Shown here piece by piece: positions 24,983 through 34,071 of a stretch of 64,000 nucleotides of DNA (positions are counted from its first letter, which is position 1; the number at the start of each line of letters is the position of its first letter). The notes under the pieces were generated by a model. That model made no database searches. It had not been told where the DNA came from and saw only the letters and a program-made list of their open reading frames with translations. Origin of the DNA: an uncultured Blautia sp. (GTDB lineage: Bacteria; Bacillota; Clostridia; Lachnospirales; Lachnospiraceae). Both the position numbers and the translations under genes were made by a program. The stretch is from NCBI RefSeq assembly GCF_934424005.1, contig NZ_CAKRXI010000015.1:4608-68607 (forward strand). The letters are read 5' to 3'.

Positions 24983-27122
24983 ATGATACCGGAACTATAT
25001 TTGTAACTACATCTGTATGACTGTAACGATCATACCTTGTTTTCTTATTTTTAAAAGTTAACGCAGCTTTTCTCTGCGCCAGGCTTATCGAAACAATTCC
25101 CGTTTTATCAGAAGCGGTCACATTGGCTGTATCCGGTAAAATATACTCAAACTGATAGCGCAATGTCGGCAATTCACTGACCGTATATCTGCCTGGCTGA
25201 ATTCCGGTAAAAGAACATTTCATCACAGCATCTTCTCCTGCCATTGCATATTTTCCAGGTTTAAATTCCACATATTTTTCATAAACATGCGTTGTTCCCA
25301 ATTGATCTTTTCCCGTTATTCTGAAACGAAATACCGGGTTTCCGTGTGCCCACGTGATATCTGCTTCTCTGATTCTTTTTGTCACAGTGATCTCGCCGTC
25401 AGTAAGCACTGTATTTCCTTTTACCCACGACTGATTTGTATTCTGCGTGTCCTGCATCCTGTCTGAAACAATTGTTCTCGATGCCGTATTTTCAATCGCA
25501 TAAAACTCATTCGATCTCTGATAATGATTATGCGAATCAATTTCCTGGTTGCTTCCTGCCTGTACTTTTATCCTGAAATAATACGTCACATTGTTATATG
25601 CTTCGTCTGTTTTGAGGAAACTAGGATCAGCACGAAAAACAATCGTATTGGAACGATTTTCAATATTAAAGAAACGTGTCACATCATTTCCCAGTGCAGT
25701 CATGACACTGGCACTTCGATATTTCAGGCAGGAATCCAGAACATCTTTCAATTCAAAAGAGCTGTAATTTCCCGGAAGAAGCTGCTGTCTGATAACATAA
25801 TCAAAGTTTTTTCCCTCTGTGATCTCATATGCCGGATCATTATCTGTGAATGTATGCCTTGCCATGGAATCAAAGGAAGCATTTTCATCTCCAACCCTTT
25901 TTTCGGGTCCCGGATTCGGTTCATAGCTTCCAATCGTCTGTCCCGTTGAAAGGTAAAATGCATTCTGCGCGCCTGTACTGTTTTTCCATGAATCCTGGGC
26001 CAGCCAGTTGATAACAAAAGAGCCATTAAAGTCCAGCTGGCACCAGCCTTCCACATCATCTGTAGTTATATTTCCTCCATCTGCTTTTCCGCGTATCTCG
26101 CGAAATGCATTTCCATTTGCTGTCGTTCCCTCTGTTGCTCTCAGATAATCATAACCACTCCTGAGGTATATGTGATCAACACCCCAACTGTCATATGTCC
26201 GGATTCCCTGCCCGCTGTCCAGATCTACTGCCGTTATATGTCCTTTGGGATAAATCTGCACACTTGTATTATGCTTCAGGAATTCAAACTGAAATCTTAC
26301 CGATCCAACTGAAATGGTATTAAATGCAATTCTGTCTTTGTAAAACAGCACACATGGTGTAATCTTTGTTTTATCTTTTCCGACATGGCCATTGTTCACG
26401 GTTCCCCAGGCCGGTACGGTCACTTTCAGATCTACGATCTGTCCCTGATACTCACCTACATTGCTATAGATTGCTGTAATGGCATCCGTATTACTTGTAT
26501 TGCCAATTGCACAGGCATAAAAACTCTGACAATATTCTGTCGTATATCCCTTATTGTCTCCAAACCAGTTGTGTATTTTATTGTTCAGGCTGTCGTTTTT
26601 TCTGCTTATATAAGAAAGCTGTGTAACTCCTTTCCGGAAAGCATAGGTAAAAGCATATTCCGGTCGCATTTTGTAATTCGGCCCTACCCAGTCTACGGGA
26701 ATACCGCTTCCTGCATATGTAGCAATTGATTTTTCATTATCCATGAAAAGATCTTCTTCTCCCATTTCTGCATCCAGTTCCAGCTCCTGTTCTGGATTCT
26801 CTTCTACTTCAGTCTCTATGCTCTCCTGTTCTTCTTCAAAAGAAATTTCTGTCTCTTCTTTTACTTCCGATGGATTTTCCTCAACCTCTGTATCATTTTC
26901 GGGCGAATCAACTCCTTCATTTTCAGTATTTTCCTCGTTGTCTTCGGATGTCGAATCATCATCATCTTTCACTTCTGTCTGGTTTTGCGAAATATCATCT
27001 TCCATACCATCTGCCTCCATACTGTTTTCCCACAGCCTGTCTTCTGCAGATGCCTGAACTCCTGCCATCGCAGAAAATGTCAGCACCGAGGCCAATATGA
27101 TTCCCGCTATTTTTTTCTTCAT
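24981..27122 (-). CDS. Large secreted surface protein of the SipW operon
   Basis: The 713-aa product has an ordinary signal peptide (MKKKIAGIILASVLTFSAMAG, cut near QASA). A strongly acidic low-complexity stretch follows (about 30-130). A large beta-rich body with no recognised enzyme motif runs from there, and C-terminal pilin-like beta domains from about 560 carry DGEITVTKRIREADITW and GRYTVSELPTLRYQFEYI. The latter resemble Spy0128/FctA-type isopeptide pilin domains. No LPXTG motif or C-terminal membrane tail is seen. It overlaps the upstream sortase-type gene by 4 bp (ATGA). It is probably the major matrix or tip component of this surface system. Confidence 0.7.
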   Translation of the reverse strand: MKKKIAGIILASVLTFSAMAGVQASAEDRLWENSMEADGMEDDISQNQTEVKDDDDSTSEDNEENTENEGVDSPENDTEVEENPSEVKEETEISFEEEQESIETEVEENPEQELELDAEMGEEDLFMDNEKSIATYAGSGIPVDWVGPNYKMRPEYAFTYAFRKGVTQLSYISRKNDSLNNKIHNWFGDNKGYTTEYCQSFYACAIGNTSNTDAITAIYSNVGEYQGQIVDLKVTVPAWGTVNNGHVGKDKTKITPCVLFYKDRIAFNTISVGSVRFQFEFLKHNTSVQIYPKGHITAVDLDSGQGIRTYDSWGVDHIYLRSGYDYLRATEGTTANGNAFREIRGKADGGNITTDDVEGWCQLDFNGSFVINWLAQDSWKNSTGAQNAFYLSTGQTIGSYEPNPGPEKRVGDENASFDSMARHTFTDNDPAYEITEGKNFDYVIRQQLLPGNYSSFELKDVLDSCLKYRSASVMTALGNDVTRFFNIENRSNTIVFRADPSFLKTDEAYNNVTYYFRIKVQAGSNQEIDSHNHYQRSNEFYAIENTASRTIVSDRMQDTQNTNQSWVKGNTVLTDGEITVTKRIREADITWAHGNPVFRFRITGKDQLGTTHVYEKYVEFKPGKYAMAGEDAVMKCSFTGIQPGRYTVSELPTLRYQFEYILPDTANVTASDKTGIVSISLAQRKAALTFKNKKTRYDRYSHTDVVTNIVPVS

Positions 27123-28333
27123 GATTCGTTTCCTCCTTTAAAGCATCTGATACACAAAGTGATTGCTCCGGAACCCAGAAGAAGAATGAGCATTACCAAC
27201 GGTTCAGAATCATCTCCTGTCCTGACGGGATTTTTTCTCCGTGTTTTTATATCTTTTTCTTGTGCAGTTCCACCAGCACTCTCACTACCCATGTTCTCAT
27301 AAGAAGAGGACTCTTTTTTTTCACTTTCTTTTACCGCAAATATCCATGTGATATCTGTTTTTTTCAATGCATACGCATTATCCCATTCCCGTGGAATTTC
27401 AAGCTGAAACTCCAGACTTCCTTTCTGCCCGCTTTTGAATTTTCCAAGGGATCTCGCCTTTGCGAGTTCAGCGGCATCAAGAGTTCCTTTATAAAGGACT
27501 TTTTTGTTTTGACTGATTTCAAAACGAACTTTTTTCAACAGATTCATCTGTTCTTCTGATCTTCCATCCGTATTCGTCTGAAAAAAGAGTTCTGCTTCCT
27601 GATCTGTTGTGTTTGCAATCTGAACAGTATCCTTCAGTATATCTCCTGGCATGGCAGATTCCAGATTTGTAAAAAAATCATCCGGTACAGCAATCAATTT
27701 GTGTGCTTTTCCATTAAATTCTACAGATAATTTTGTATTGCCTTTTTTACAGGTCAATGTACCATCCTGCTCATGCACACATTTCTGTATCACCTGATTT
27801 CCCCATGGTGACATTGCACTGAAATCCGGTTTGAAATTAGCAGCCTGAATCGCATCAGCCTGAATATCCACTGCAATTTTCTGTTTTGCATGTTCTTCCG
27901 TCCAGGTATCTGGAATTGAAATATTCTGAAACAGATCTATGCTCTCCTGTTTTTTCAATACTTTCGTGTAATAATAATATTCTCCACGTTTTACCCATTC
28001 ACCTGATATTCCTCCAATGTTTTCATCTTTCAGACATTCCAGTTTTCCGTCTTCCCCGGCATATGTGATTCTGGCCCTGATCCAGCAAGGAAGTGCATTG
28101 TTTTTTATTCTCGGGATTTTGGATATCGTCTGACCGGGAACCACCTCCGATGGCTGCGTGTACTTTACCTCGCCCTTTCCCTTCCTGGCATATTCCGAAA
28201 TAGATATACTGATATCTCCCACGGAAATATGATTCACTACAGCCAGCCTGTCCGAAAAAGATGCGAAGACCGCCGCTGCCGAAAGGGTAGCCGTCAAAAG
28301 AAAACCTGTTATGATTTTTACTGATTTTCTCAT
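27119..28333 (-). CDS. TasA-like exported protein with C-terminal wall-anchor signal
   Basis: This 404-aa protein has a SipW-type N-terminus (hydrophobic stretch to FASFSDRLAVVNHISVGDISI), followed by two TasA-like beta domains. The second (about 220-345) carries PGDILKDTVQIANTTDQEAELFF, typical of the DUF11/TasA fold. The C-terminus has NPVRTGDDSEP, then a hydrophobic segment (LVMLILLLGSGAITLCI) and RCFKGG, a sortase-type signal of the xxTGD kind. It may tie the TasA-like fibres to the wall. A matching sortase is not in the window. It starts 15 bp after the previous gene. Confidence 0.75.
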   Translation of the reverse strand: MRKSVKIITGFLLTATLSAAAVFASFSDRLAVVNHISVGDISISISEYARKGKGEVKYTQPSEVVPGQTISKIPRIKNNALPCWIRARITYAGEDGKLECLKDENIGGISGEWVKRGEYYYYTKVLKKQESIDLFQNISIPDTWTEEHAKQKIAVDIQADAIQAANFKPDFSAMSPWGNQVIQKCVHEQDGTLTCKKGNTKLSVEFNGKAHKLIAVPDDFFTNLESAMPGDILKDTVQIANTTDQEAELFFQTNTDGRSEEQMNLLKKVRFEISQNKKVLYKGTLDAAELAKARSLGKFKSGQKGSLEFQLEIPREWDNAYALKKTDITWIFAVKESEKKESSSYENMGSESAGGTAQEKDIKTRRKNPVRTGDDSEPLVMLILLLGSGAITLCIRCFKGGNES

Positions 28334-28348
28334 ATTTTCACCTGCCTT

Positions 28349-28906
28349 TTATAATTCACCAGTATAATACTCCCAGGCTTTCTGATAATTTTCAAACGGT
28401 CCTGCTTCTACAGATTCCTGATATACCTGTATTTGGAATTCATTCAACAGTTTCCAGTATTTTTTGTCAACTCTGGCATGATCAATAAGAAATCCTGTAC
28501 AAAGCTGTGTTGTTGCCTCGCCTTCCCTGAGGATCTTTTTGTAATAATAAAATCCATCATCTCCGAAGATCCAATTTTCGCTATCTGTATTTTTCATAGT
28601 AACAGCTTTTCCAATATCGCTGTTTGAATATCCGACAGCCACACGTACATAACAGTCTGTACTGGTCTGATTCTGTCCGGAAGGATTGTTTGACACCCAT
28701 ATTTTCTTGGCTATGTCAATATCCTTATCCGGAACGATCGTGGGTGGATTCGGAAAATCCTCTCCAATTTCTGATGAAATATTTCCTGGTGTCACAATAT
28801 TTCCAGCCTTATCATATGCAGACTGATAAGCAGCGGTTCCCTGCACTCCGACAAGGACTCCCAGTAAAATCCCCATACCGGCAAATATTCTTTTTTTGCC
28901 TGTCAT
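28349..28906 (-). CDS. Small TasA-like protein with SipW-type signal
   Basis: A 185-aa protein whose N-terminal hydrophobic stretch ends in GTAAYQSAYDKAGN, the kind of cut region seen in SipW substrates. The mature part (CYVRVAVGYSNSDIG, WIFGDDGFYYYKKILREGE) has the beta-rich look of TasA or camelysin relatives with the YYY..KIL pattern shared by its neighbours. It probably is a minor fibre component. It lies 25 bp after the larger TasA-like gene and has no catalytic motif. Confidence 0.75.
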   Translation of the reverse strand: MTGKKRIFAGMGILLGVLVGVQGTAAYQSAYDKAGNIVTPGNISSEIGEDFPNPPTIVPDKDIDIAKKIWVSNNPSGQNQTSTDCYVRVAVGYSNSDIGKAVTMKNTDSENWIFGDDGFYYYKKILREGEATTQLCTGFLIDHARVDKKYWKLLNEFQIQVYQESVEAGPFENYQKAWEYYTGEL

Positions 28907-28931
28907 ATGTTGTCACCTGCTTTCCACATTA

Positions 28932-29573
28932 TTATTCTGTAACTTGTCCCGGCTGGTTTTTGTTCTGATCTACATATTTCTGATATGCATTTCTTGCCTG
29001 TTCAACCACATTCTCAGCATCACCACCGGTATAGGATGCCTGGATCGCATAAGCTCTTACCGGAATTTCCAGTTGCTGACCATCCAGCTGTCCTTCAATG
29101 ATATTCAGGAATTTCACCGTGTCAAACAGCGATTCTGTTGTTTCCTGCGGTTTGAGAATTTTATTATACGCAAAAACATATACCTGATTGTTTCCACTCT
29201 TCTGTGAATTCAGTTTTGTCCAGCTGGCTTTTGACTGAAATGTAAAAAGTTCCTGTACCCTTTTTTCCAGTCGGCTTCCATTATCTGCCGCTGCAATCAC
29301 ATTTGCTGTCGGTATTGAAATTTCCAGATATGCATAAGCATCATTAATTCCGGTATTTTTAATTCTCGGATCTTTACTGATTACCTTTCCCGGCTCTATC
29401 TTTTTATGGTCATCAGGTTTCCAGTTATCTTCTGTCAGTTCCACATCTACCTTTCCTACTGTAAACTGATTGGAAACCTTATCATAGTCTGTCAGATATG
29501 CGGATACTCCACCAACTGAAGCCAGACATAAAACACCTGTCAAAAGTAAAATTTTTTTCATGTTATTTTTCAT
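28932..29573 (-). CDS. TasA/camelysin-like exported protein
   Basis: The 213-aa protein shows the classic SipW-dependent start, with a hydrophobic core followed by GGVSAYLTDYDKVSNQFTVGKVDVELTE. The beta domain has KVISKDPRIKNTGINDAYAYLEISIP, which is shared with TasA-family fibre proteins. Such proteins form amyloid-like or pilus-like fibres of biofilm matrix in Bacilli, and the same is inferred here. It overlaps the end of sipW by 11 bp. ATGs at 29573 and 29561 are both possible starts. No metalloprotease motif was noted. Confidence 0.8.
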   Translation of the reverse strand: MKNNMKKILLLTGVLCLASVGGVSAYLTDYDKVSNQFTVGKVDVELTEDNWKPDDHKKIEPGKVISKDPRIKNTGINDAYAYLEISIPTANVIAAADNGSRLEKRVQELFTFQSKASWTKLNSQKSGNNQVYVFAYNKILKPQETTESLFDTVKFLNIIEGQLDGQQLEIPVRAYAIQASYTGGDAENVVEQARNAYQKYVDQNKNQPGQVTE

Positions 29574-30054
29574 AGATTCTTTCTGCGCTTTTTCTGCTGC
29601 GCTCTCCTTTCCATTGTATAAGTAGGAAGAATATTTCCTGTAAGATCATGACTGTCAGTATTCCAAATATCGTTCTCTGTCTGACAAATACTGCTGCATA
29701 ACCAAGACAGGGAAGCGAAAAAATCACTTTACCTATAATCTGATCTGCAGTCACAACCGTCGGATCTTCCCTATTATTTGCATCACCTTTTGTTACATAT
29801 CCTTTGTGTTCTTTTCGGATTACTCTGTGTGTCACCCTGGTTTCACCGACCTGATAAGTAACAATATCACCAATTTCCGGTCTTCGTTCCTTCGTATCCG
29901 TAAAAACGATACCCCCTGTTCTCAGTACCGGCTCCATCGACCCTGACATGATCGAATCAACAGAAATACCAATCTGTGGAAGAAACAGTAACATCACACC
30001 CAATATCCCGATCAGTGTAAAAAAAATTCTTCCGGCTTTTTCTGCCGTTCTCAT
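29563..30054 (-). CDS. sipW: SipW-type (ER-type) signal peptidase I
   Basis: This 163-aa membrane peptidase cuts the signals of TasA-like proteins at the outer membrane face. The nucleophile Ser39 is in MSGSMEP. The usual Lys is replaced by His76 in RVTHRV, and Asp91 is in KGDANN, as in ER-type enzymes. Membrane helices lie near 10-30 and 110-150. It is the first gene of the operon, with AGGAAAGGAG upstream, and its three substrates probably follow it directly. Length is typical of SipW. Confidence 0.92.
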   Translation of the reverse strand: MRTAEKAGRIFFTLIGILGVMLLFLPQIGISVDSIMSGSMEPVLRTGGIVFTDTKERRPEIGDIVTYQVGETRVTHRVIRKEHKGYVTKGDANNREDPTVVTADQIIGKVIFSLPCLGYAAVFVRQRTIFGILTVMILQEIFFLLIQWKGERSRKSAERIYEK

Positions 30055-30099
30055 ATTTCTCCTTTCCTGTGTTATTTTGTAAATCTAAAATGGATTGTT

Positions 30100-30111
30100 T
30101 GCAGATCTGCA
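30100..30111. promoter_or_regulatory. Palindrome in the sipW leader
   Basis: The perfect 12-bp palindrome TGCAGATCTGCA lies between the sipW promoter and its start codon. It may be an operator for a matrix regulator; no regulator gene is beside it. Confidence 0.4.
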
Positions 30112-30145
30112 TGAATTGATAAAAAGATTGTCTTAAGATGCCTTT

Positions 30146-30174
30146 ATCTTATGCTCTGTGGAATTAAATGTCAA
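30146..30174 (-). promoter_or_regulatory. Promoter of the sipW operon
   Basis: TTGACA (30169-30174) and TAAGAT (30146-30151) are 17 bases apart on the minus strand, giving a leader of about 85 bases. Confidence 0.75.
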
Positions 30175-30210
30175 TAAAATTCGTTCGTCATATTCTGACA
30201 GAAGAATATA

Positions 30211-30252
30211 ACAAAAAACGACATGTCCAACCAAAATTGAACATGTCGTTTT
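30211..30252 (-). terminator. Terminator after ilvC
   Basis: AAAACGACATGT (30215-30226) pairs perfectly with ACATGTCGTTTT (30241-30252), and six T residues follow on the minus strand. Confidence 0.9.
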
Positions 30253-30256
30253 GGAA

Positions 30257-30356
30257 CTTCAAATTACGCTTCGCTCCATTTGAAGAGCGCAGGTATTGAA
30301 CCTCAAACTCCGTTACACTTCGTTTGAGTAGCGTAAATTTCCTTACGGAAATTTAC
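30257..30356. repeat. Array of three hairpins in the ilvC 3' region
   Basis: Three perfect inverted repeats lie in a row before the terminator: CTTCAAAT/ATTTGAAG (30257-30285), CTCAAAC/GTTTGAG (30302-30328) and GTAAATTTCC/GGAAATTTAC (30333-30356). The last touches the ilvC stop codon. They may stabilise the mRNA end. Confidence 0.75.
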
Positions 30357-31388
<1,032 letters not shown>

Positions 31389-31465
31389 CTAAGCTATTCG
31401 TAAAATAATATTTATCGTTAAAGGGCTGTACCCCTTAGCAAACTAAAATCAGTATGTAAAATATC

Positions 31466-31963
31466 CTACAGGAATTTTACATCACTGGCACCTCTGGAAA
31501 GTCCTGTGATACCAGTTCTTGCAAGTTCGAGTATCTCATATTCACCAAGAAGATCAATAAAAGCCCCTAACTTACTCTTACTTCCTGTCATCTCAATGAC
31601 CAGAGAAGTCTTACCAACATCAATGACATTGGCACGAAAAATATTTGCAATAGAAATGATTCCCTCTCGCTGCTCCGGTCTGGCTGCAACTTTGACAAGA
31701 ACCAGTTCTCTGCTCACACTGTTATCAGGTTCAAGAACCTTAATGTCTCTTACATCAACCAGCTTCGCAAGCTGTTTGGTAATCTGTTCGAGAATCATGG
31801 AATCACCACTGCATACAACAGTCATTCTGGAATAACGTTCATCCGCAGTCACACCGACTGTCAGGCTGTCAATATTATAACCTCTGCGGCTAAACAGTCC
31901 GGAAATACGGCTCAGTACACCTGCAGTGTTATCTACTAACAGGGACAAAATTCTCTTCTGCAT
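31466..31963 (-). CDS. ilvN: Acetolactate synthase small (regulatory) subunit
   Basis: This 165-aa protein has an N-terminal ACT domain (ILSLLVDNTAGVLSRISGLFSRRGYNIDSLTVG) and the ALS_ss C-terminal domain (KTSLVIEMTGSKSKLGAFIDLL). It binds valine and controls the catalytic IlvB subunit. No ilvB gene is in the window, so that partner is encoded elsewhere. It is the first gene of an ilvN-ilvC unit with its own promoter and no T-box in its short leader. Confidence 0.95.
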   Translation of the reverse strand: MQKRILSLLVDNTAGVLSRISGLFSRRGYNIDSLTVGVTADERYSRMTVVCSGDSMILEQITKQLAKLVDVRDIKVLEPDNSVSRELVLVKVAARPEQREGIISIANIFRANVIDVGKTSLVIEMTGSKSKLGAFIDLLGEYEILELARTGITGLSRGASDVKFL

Positions 31964-31994
31964 AACGCACCTGCTTTCAGCACTTTAAACTTGT

Positions 31995-32058
31995 AAACAA
32001 TTCCATTGTAAAATTGTTTGCATGTTTTTTATTATAGCAATATTAAATCGTTTGTCAA
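31995..32058 (-). promoter_or_regulatory. Promoter of ilvN-ilvC with an inverted repeat
   Basis: TTGACA (32053-32058) and TATAAT (32031-32036) are 16 bases apart. Just past the expected start, AAACAATT and AATTGTTT (31995-32002 and 32012-32019) form an inverted repeat that could be an operator. Confidence 0.75.
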
Positions 32059-32104
32059 CGAAAAATTTTGTATACATTGCATTTTTTTGACATTTTATGC
32101 ATTT

Positions 32105-33157
32105 TTATACAAGATATTTTTTTCGTAAGACTTCGATGTTTTTGGGATTCATATAAAGAGCCTTTTTCATAAACATATCCATGGATCCGAAATCTTTTTT
32201 TATTGTTTCAAATACGATATCCAGATACTCTTCCTTGACTCTGTAAAACAGACGTATCTTATCCATGATCTGATTGTCCACGATCATTTTGGTTTCAAGA
32301 AAACGAATCATATATTCCATTTCTTTATCCAGATACATGTTTGTTTTCATAAAATCCTCGTAAATCGTTTTTTTCGGTACTCCCAATGCGCAGAGAAGAA
32401 GAGCGGTTCCTACACCGACACGGTCTTTCCCTGCACTGCAATGCCAGAGCACTGCACCCTCATTCTGATGTAGAAGTACATCCAGAAAACGTGCATACTG
32501 TTTGATGCTGTATTCATCATGAACCAGTGATTCATATTGCTTCAGCATGAATTCTTCAGGAATTTCTTTAAAATTCCTCAGAAGTTCTGTCAGGCTTCCT
32601 GATCTGGTAATTCCCAGTGTTTCCTCATCAACGATCGGAATCTCATGGTATTGTACACCCTCTATAATAGTATCCGGCTTTTCCAGACATTCCATCCGGG
32701 TTCTGAAATCCACAACCGTAGAAAGATGATATTCATGTGTCAGCATATCCTGATCCGTAATAGATATATGATACAGACTTCCGCTACGAAGAAGGCGTTT
32801 CGGCAGAATATGTCTGCCATCCTCTGTCTCCAGTGCACCAAGATCTCTGGTATTCGGAAGACTTTGCATCGGAATCCGGATTCCCTGCGGAAACCCTGTC
32901 ACCATCTGAGGATTCAGAGCCCGCATAAGCTGTATACAGTTCTGTATCTCCCTGTCCGTCATCTCAAACTGGTATCTTTTCTTTCTTCGTGTAATGATCA
33001 CCAGTGAACTGGTACTGTATTGCTTCTGTGCCCCACCTTCTACGCCTTCTTTTCGTTTGTATGCCCAGATGATATCTTTACACGGCAGATAATTCATCAT
33101 CATATGTTTGGAAAAAATAAAGTTGCCATCCTCTATTCTTATTTTCCCGTATTTCAT
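32105..33157 (-). CDS. Tyrosine/serine protein phosphatase family protein
   Basis: The 350-aa protein has an N-terminal domain of about 85 residues with a PH-like pattern (GKIRIEDGNFIFSKHMMMNYLPCKDIIW). A Tyr_phosphatase3-type domain follows, with NTRDLGALETEDGRHILPKRLLRSG and the catalytic P-loop WHCSAGKDRVGVG (CX5R). It probably dephosphorylates proteins or phosphoinositide-like compounds in the cytoplasm; the substrate is unknown. The PH-like start is an uncommon addition. It lies 46 bp after the HAD phosphatase gene and may be cotranscribed with it. Confidence 0.85.
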   Translation of the reverse strand: MKYGKIRIEDGNFIFSKHMMMNYLPCKDIIWAYKRKEGVEGGAQKQYSTSSLVIITRRKKRYQFEMTDREIQNCIQLMRALNPQMVTGFPQGIRIPMQSLPNTRDLGALETEDGRHILPKRLLRSGSLYHISITDQDMLTHEYHLSTVVDFRTRMECLEKPDTIIEGVQYHEIPIVDEETLGITRSGSLTELLRNFKEIPEEFMLKQYESLVHDEYSIKQYARFLDVLLHQNEGAVLWHCSAGKDRVGVGTALLLCALGVPKKTIYEDFMKTNMYLDKEMEYMIRFLETKMIVDNQIMDKIRLFYRVKEEYLDIVFETIKKDFGSMDMFMKKALYMNPKNIEVLRKKYLV

Positions 33158-33203
33158 AATCTCTCCCTCTATATAACTCTACTGTACACTGCATTTACAC
33201 TGC

Positions 33204-34016
33204 TCAGATAAGTCCAAGTTTTGTAAGCCCGTTTTGAATCCCATAGTGGAACATATCTGTTGTAACATAATCTGCCAGTTCCCGGATTTTAGGCGACCCA
33301 TTGCCCATAGCAACTTTTGTGGACGCATATTCAAACATAGAAAGGTCATTATTGCTGTCTCCAAATACTACGGTATCTTCCCATTCTATTCCAAAGATTC
33401 TGCACACCGCAGCAATTCCAACTGCCTTATTGCATCCCTTTGGAACCAGTTCAATCGTAGTTCCGACAAATGCATTATTTTCGTGGCGGATCACATCATA
33501 GTATGGAGACAGTTCTCTGCATGCCTGATCCGCATCACATCCGTCCTGCATCTTGGCACTGATCTTATTGATATGCATGCAGTGTTCATTACCTCTGATC
33601 GGACGCCATTTTGGTCCAAGAGCTTCTGTGATCAGATCAGTATACCAGTTTACTTCTGTGGTATATTCATCTTTGTCATAATACATATAATCTGCACCTT
33701 CCATTACTGGAATCAGTCCGTATTTTCGAAGAATCTCCACAGACTTTTCAGCTACTTCCGGTGTCATTTCATTGTTATAAAGTCTTTTTCCATCTTTTTC
33801 AATCGTAGCACCACATGCGCTGATCATCCCTGTAAATGGAATCCGTTCAAGATACCATGGCACAAATGCACGGCTTCTGCCCGTACACAACCATGCCTGA
33901 TGTCCATTTGCGATCAGTTTCTTAATTGATTCTATCGCACTGTCCGGTACTCCTTTTTCTATATCACAGATTGTCCCATCTGCATCAAAAAAAACTGCTT
34001 TTTTATCACTCATCAT
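33204..34016 (-). CDS. Cof-type HAD phosphatase
   Basis: A 270-aa HAD hydrolase of the Cof/YbjI type, with motif I FFDADGTI, motif II LCTGRS, a C2-type cap, and motif IV VVFGDSNNDLSMFEYA. Such enzymes dephosphorylate sugar phosphates or nucleotides and flavin precursors, and the substrate here is unknown. The start is placed at 34016, or 34013 in the ATGATG pair, with AGAAGG upstream at 34022-34027. The longer frame to 34052 has no good ribosome site. It lies between the M18 peptidase and the phosphatase genes on the same strand. Confidence 0.88.
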   Translation of the reverse strand: MMSDKKAVFFDADGTICDIEKGVPDSAIESIKKLIANGHQAWLCTGRSRAFVPWYLERIPFTGMISACGATIEKDGKRLYNNEMTPEVAEKSVEILRKYGLIPVMEGADYMYYDKDEYTTEVNWYTDLITEALGPKWRPIRGNEHCMHINKISAKMQDGCDADQACRELSPYYDVIRHENNAFVGTTIELVPKGCNKAVGIAAVCRIFGIEWEDTVVFGDSNNDLSMFEYASTKVAMGNGSPKIRELADYVTTDMFHYGIQNGLTKLGLI

Positions 34017-34071
34017 TCTGTCCTTCTTTTCGTTCTGCCGTTTCATCTGCATAATATTTCATCCAAAACTT

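Noticed and set aside
34017..34052. Upstream start of the HAD phosphatase
   Set aside because: The AGAAGG site lies inside this extension, so the ATG at 34016 or 34013 is better.
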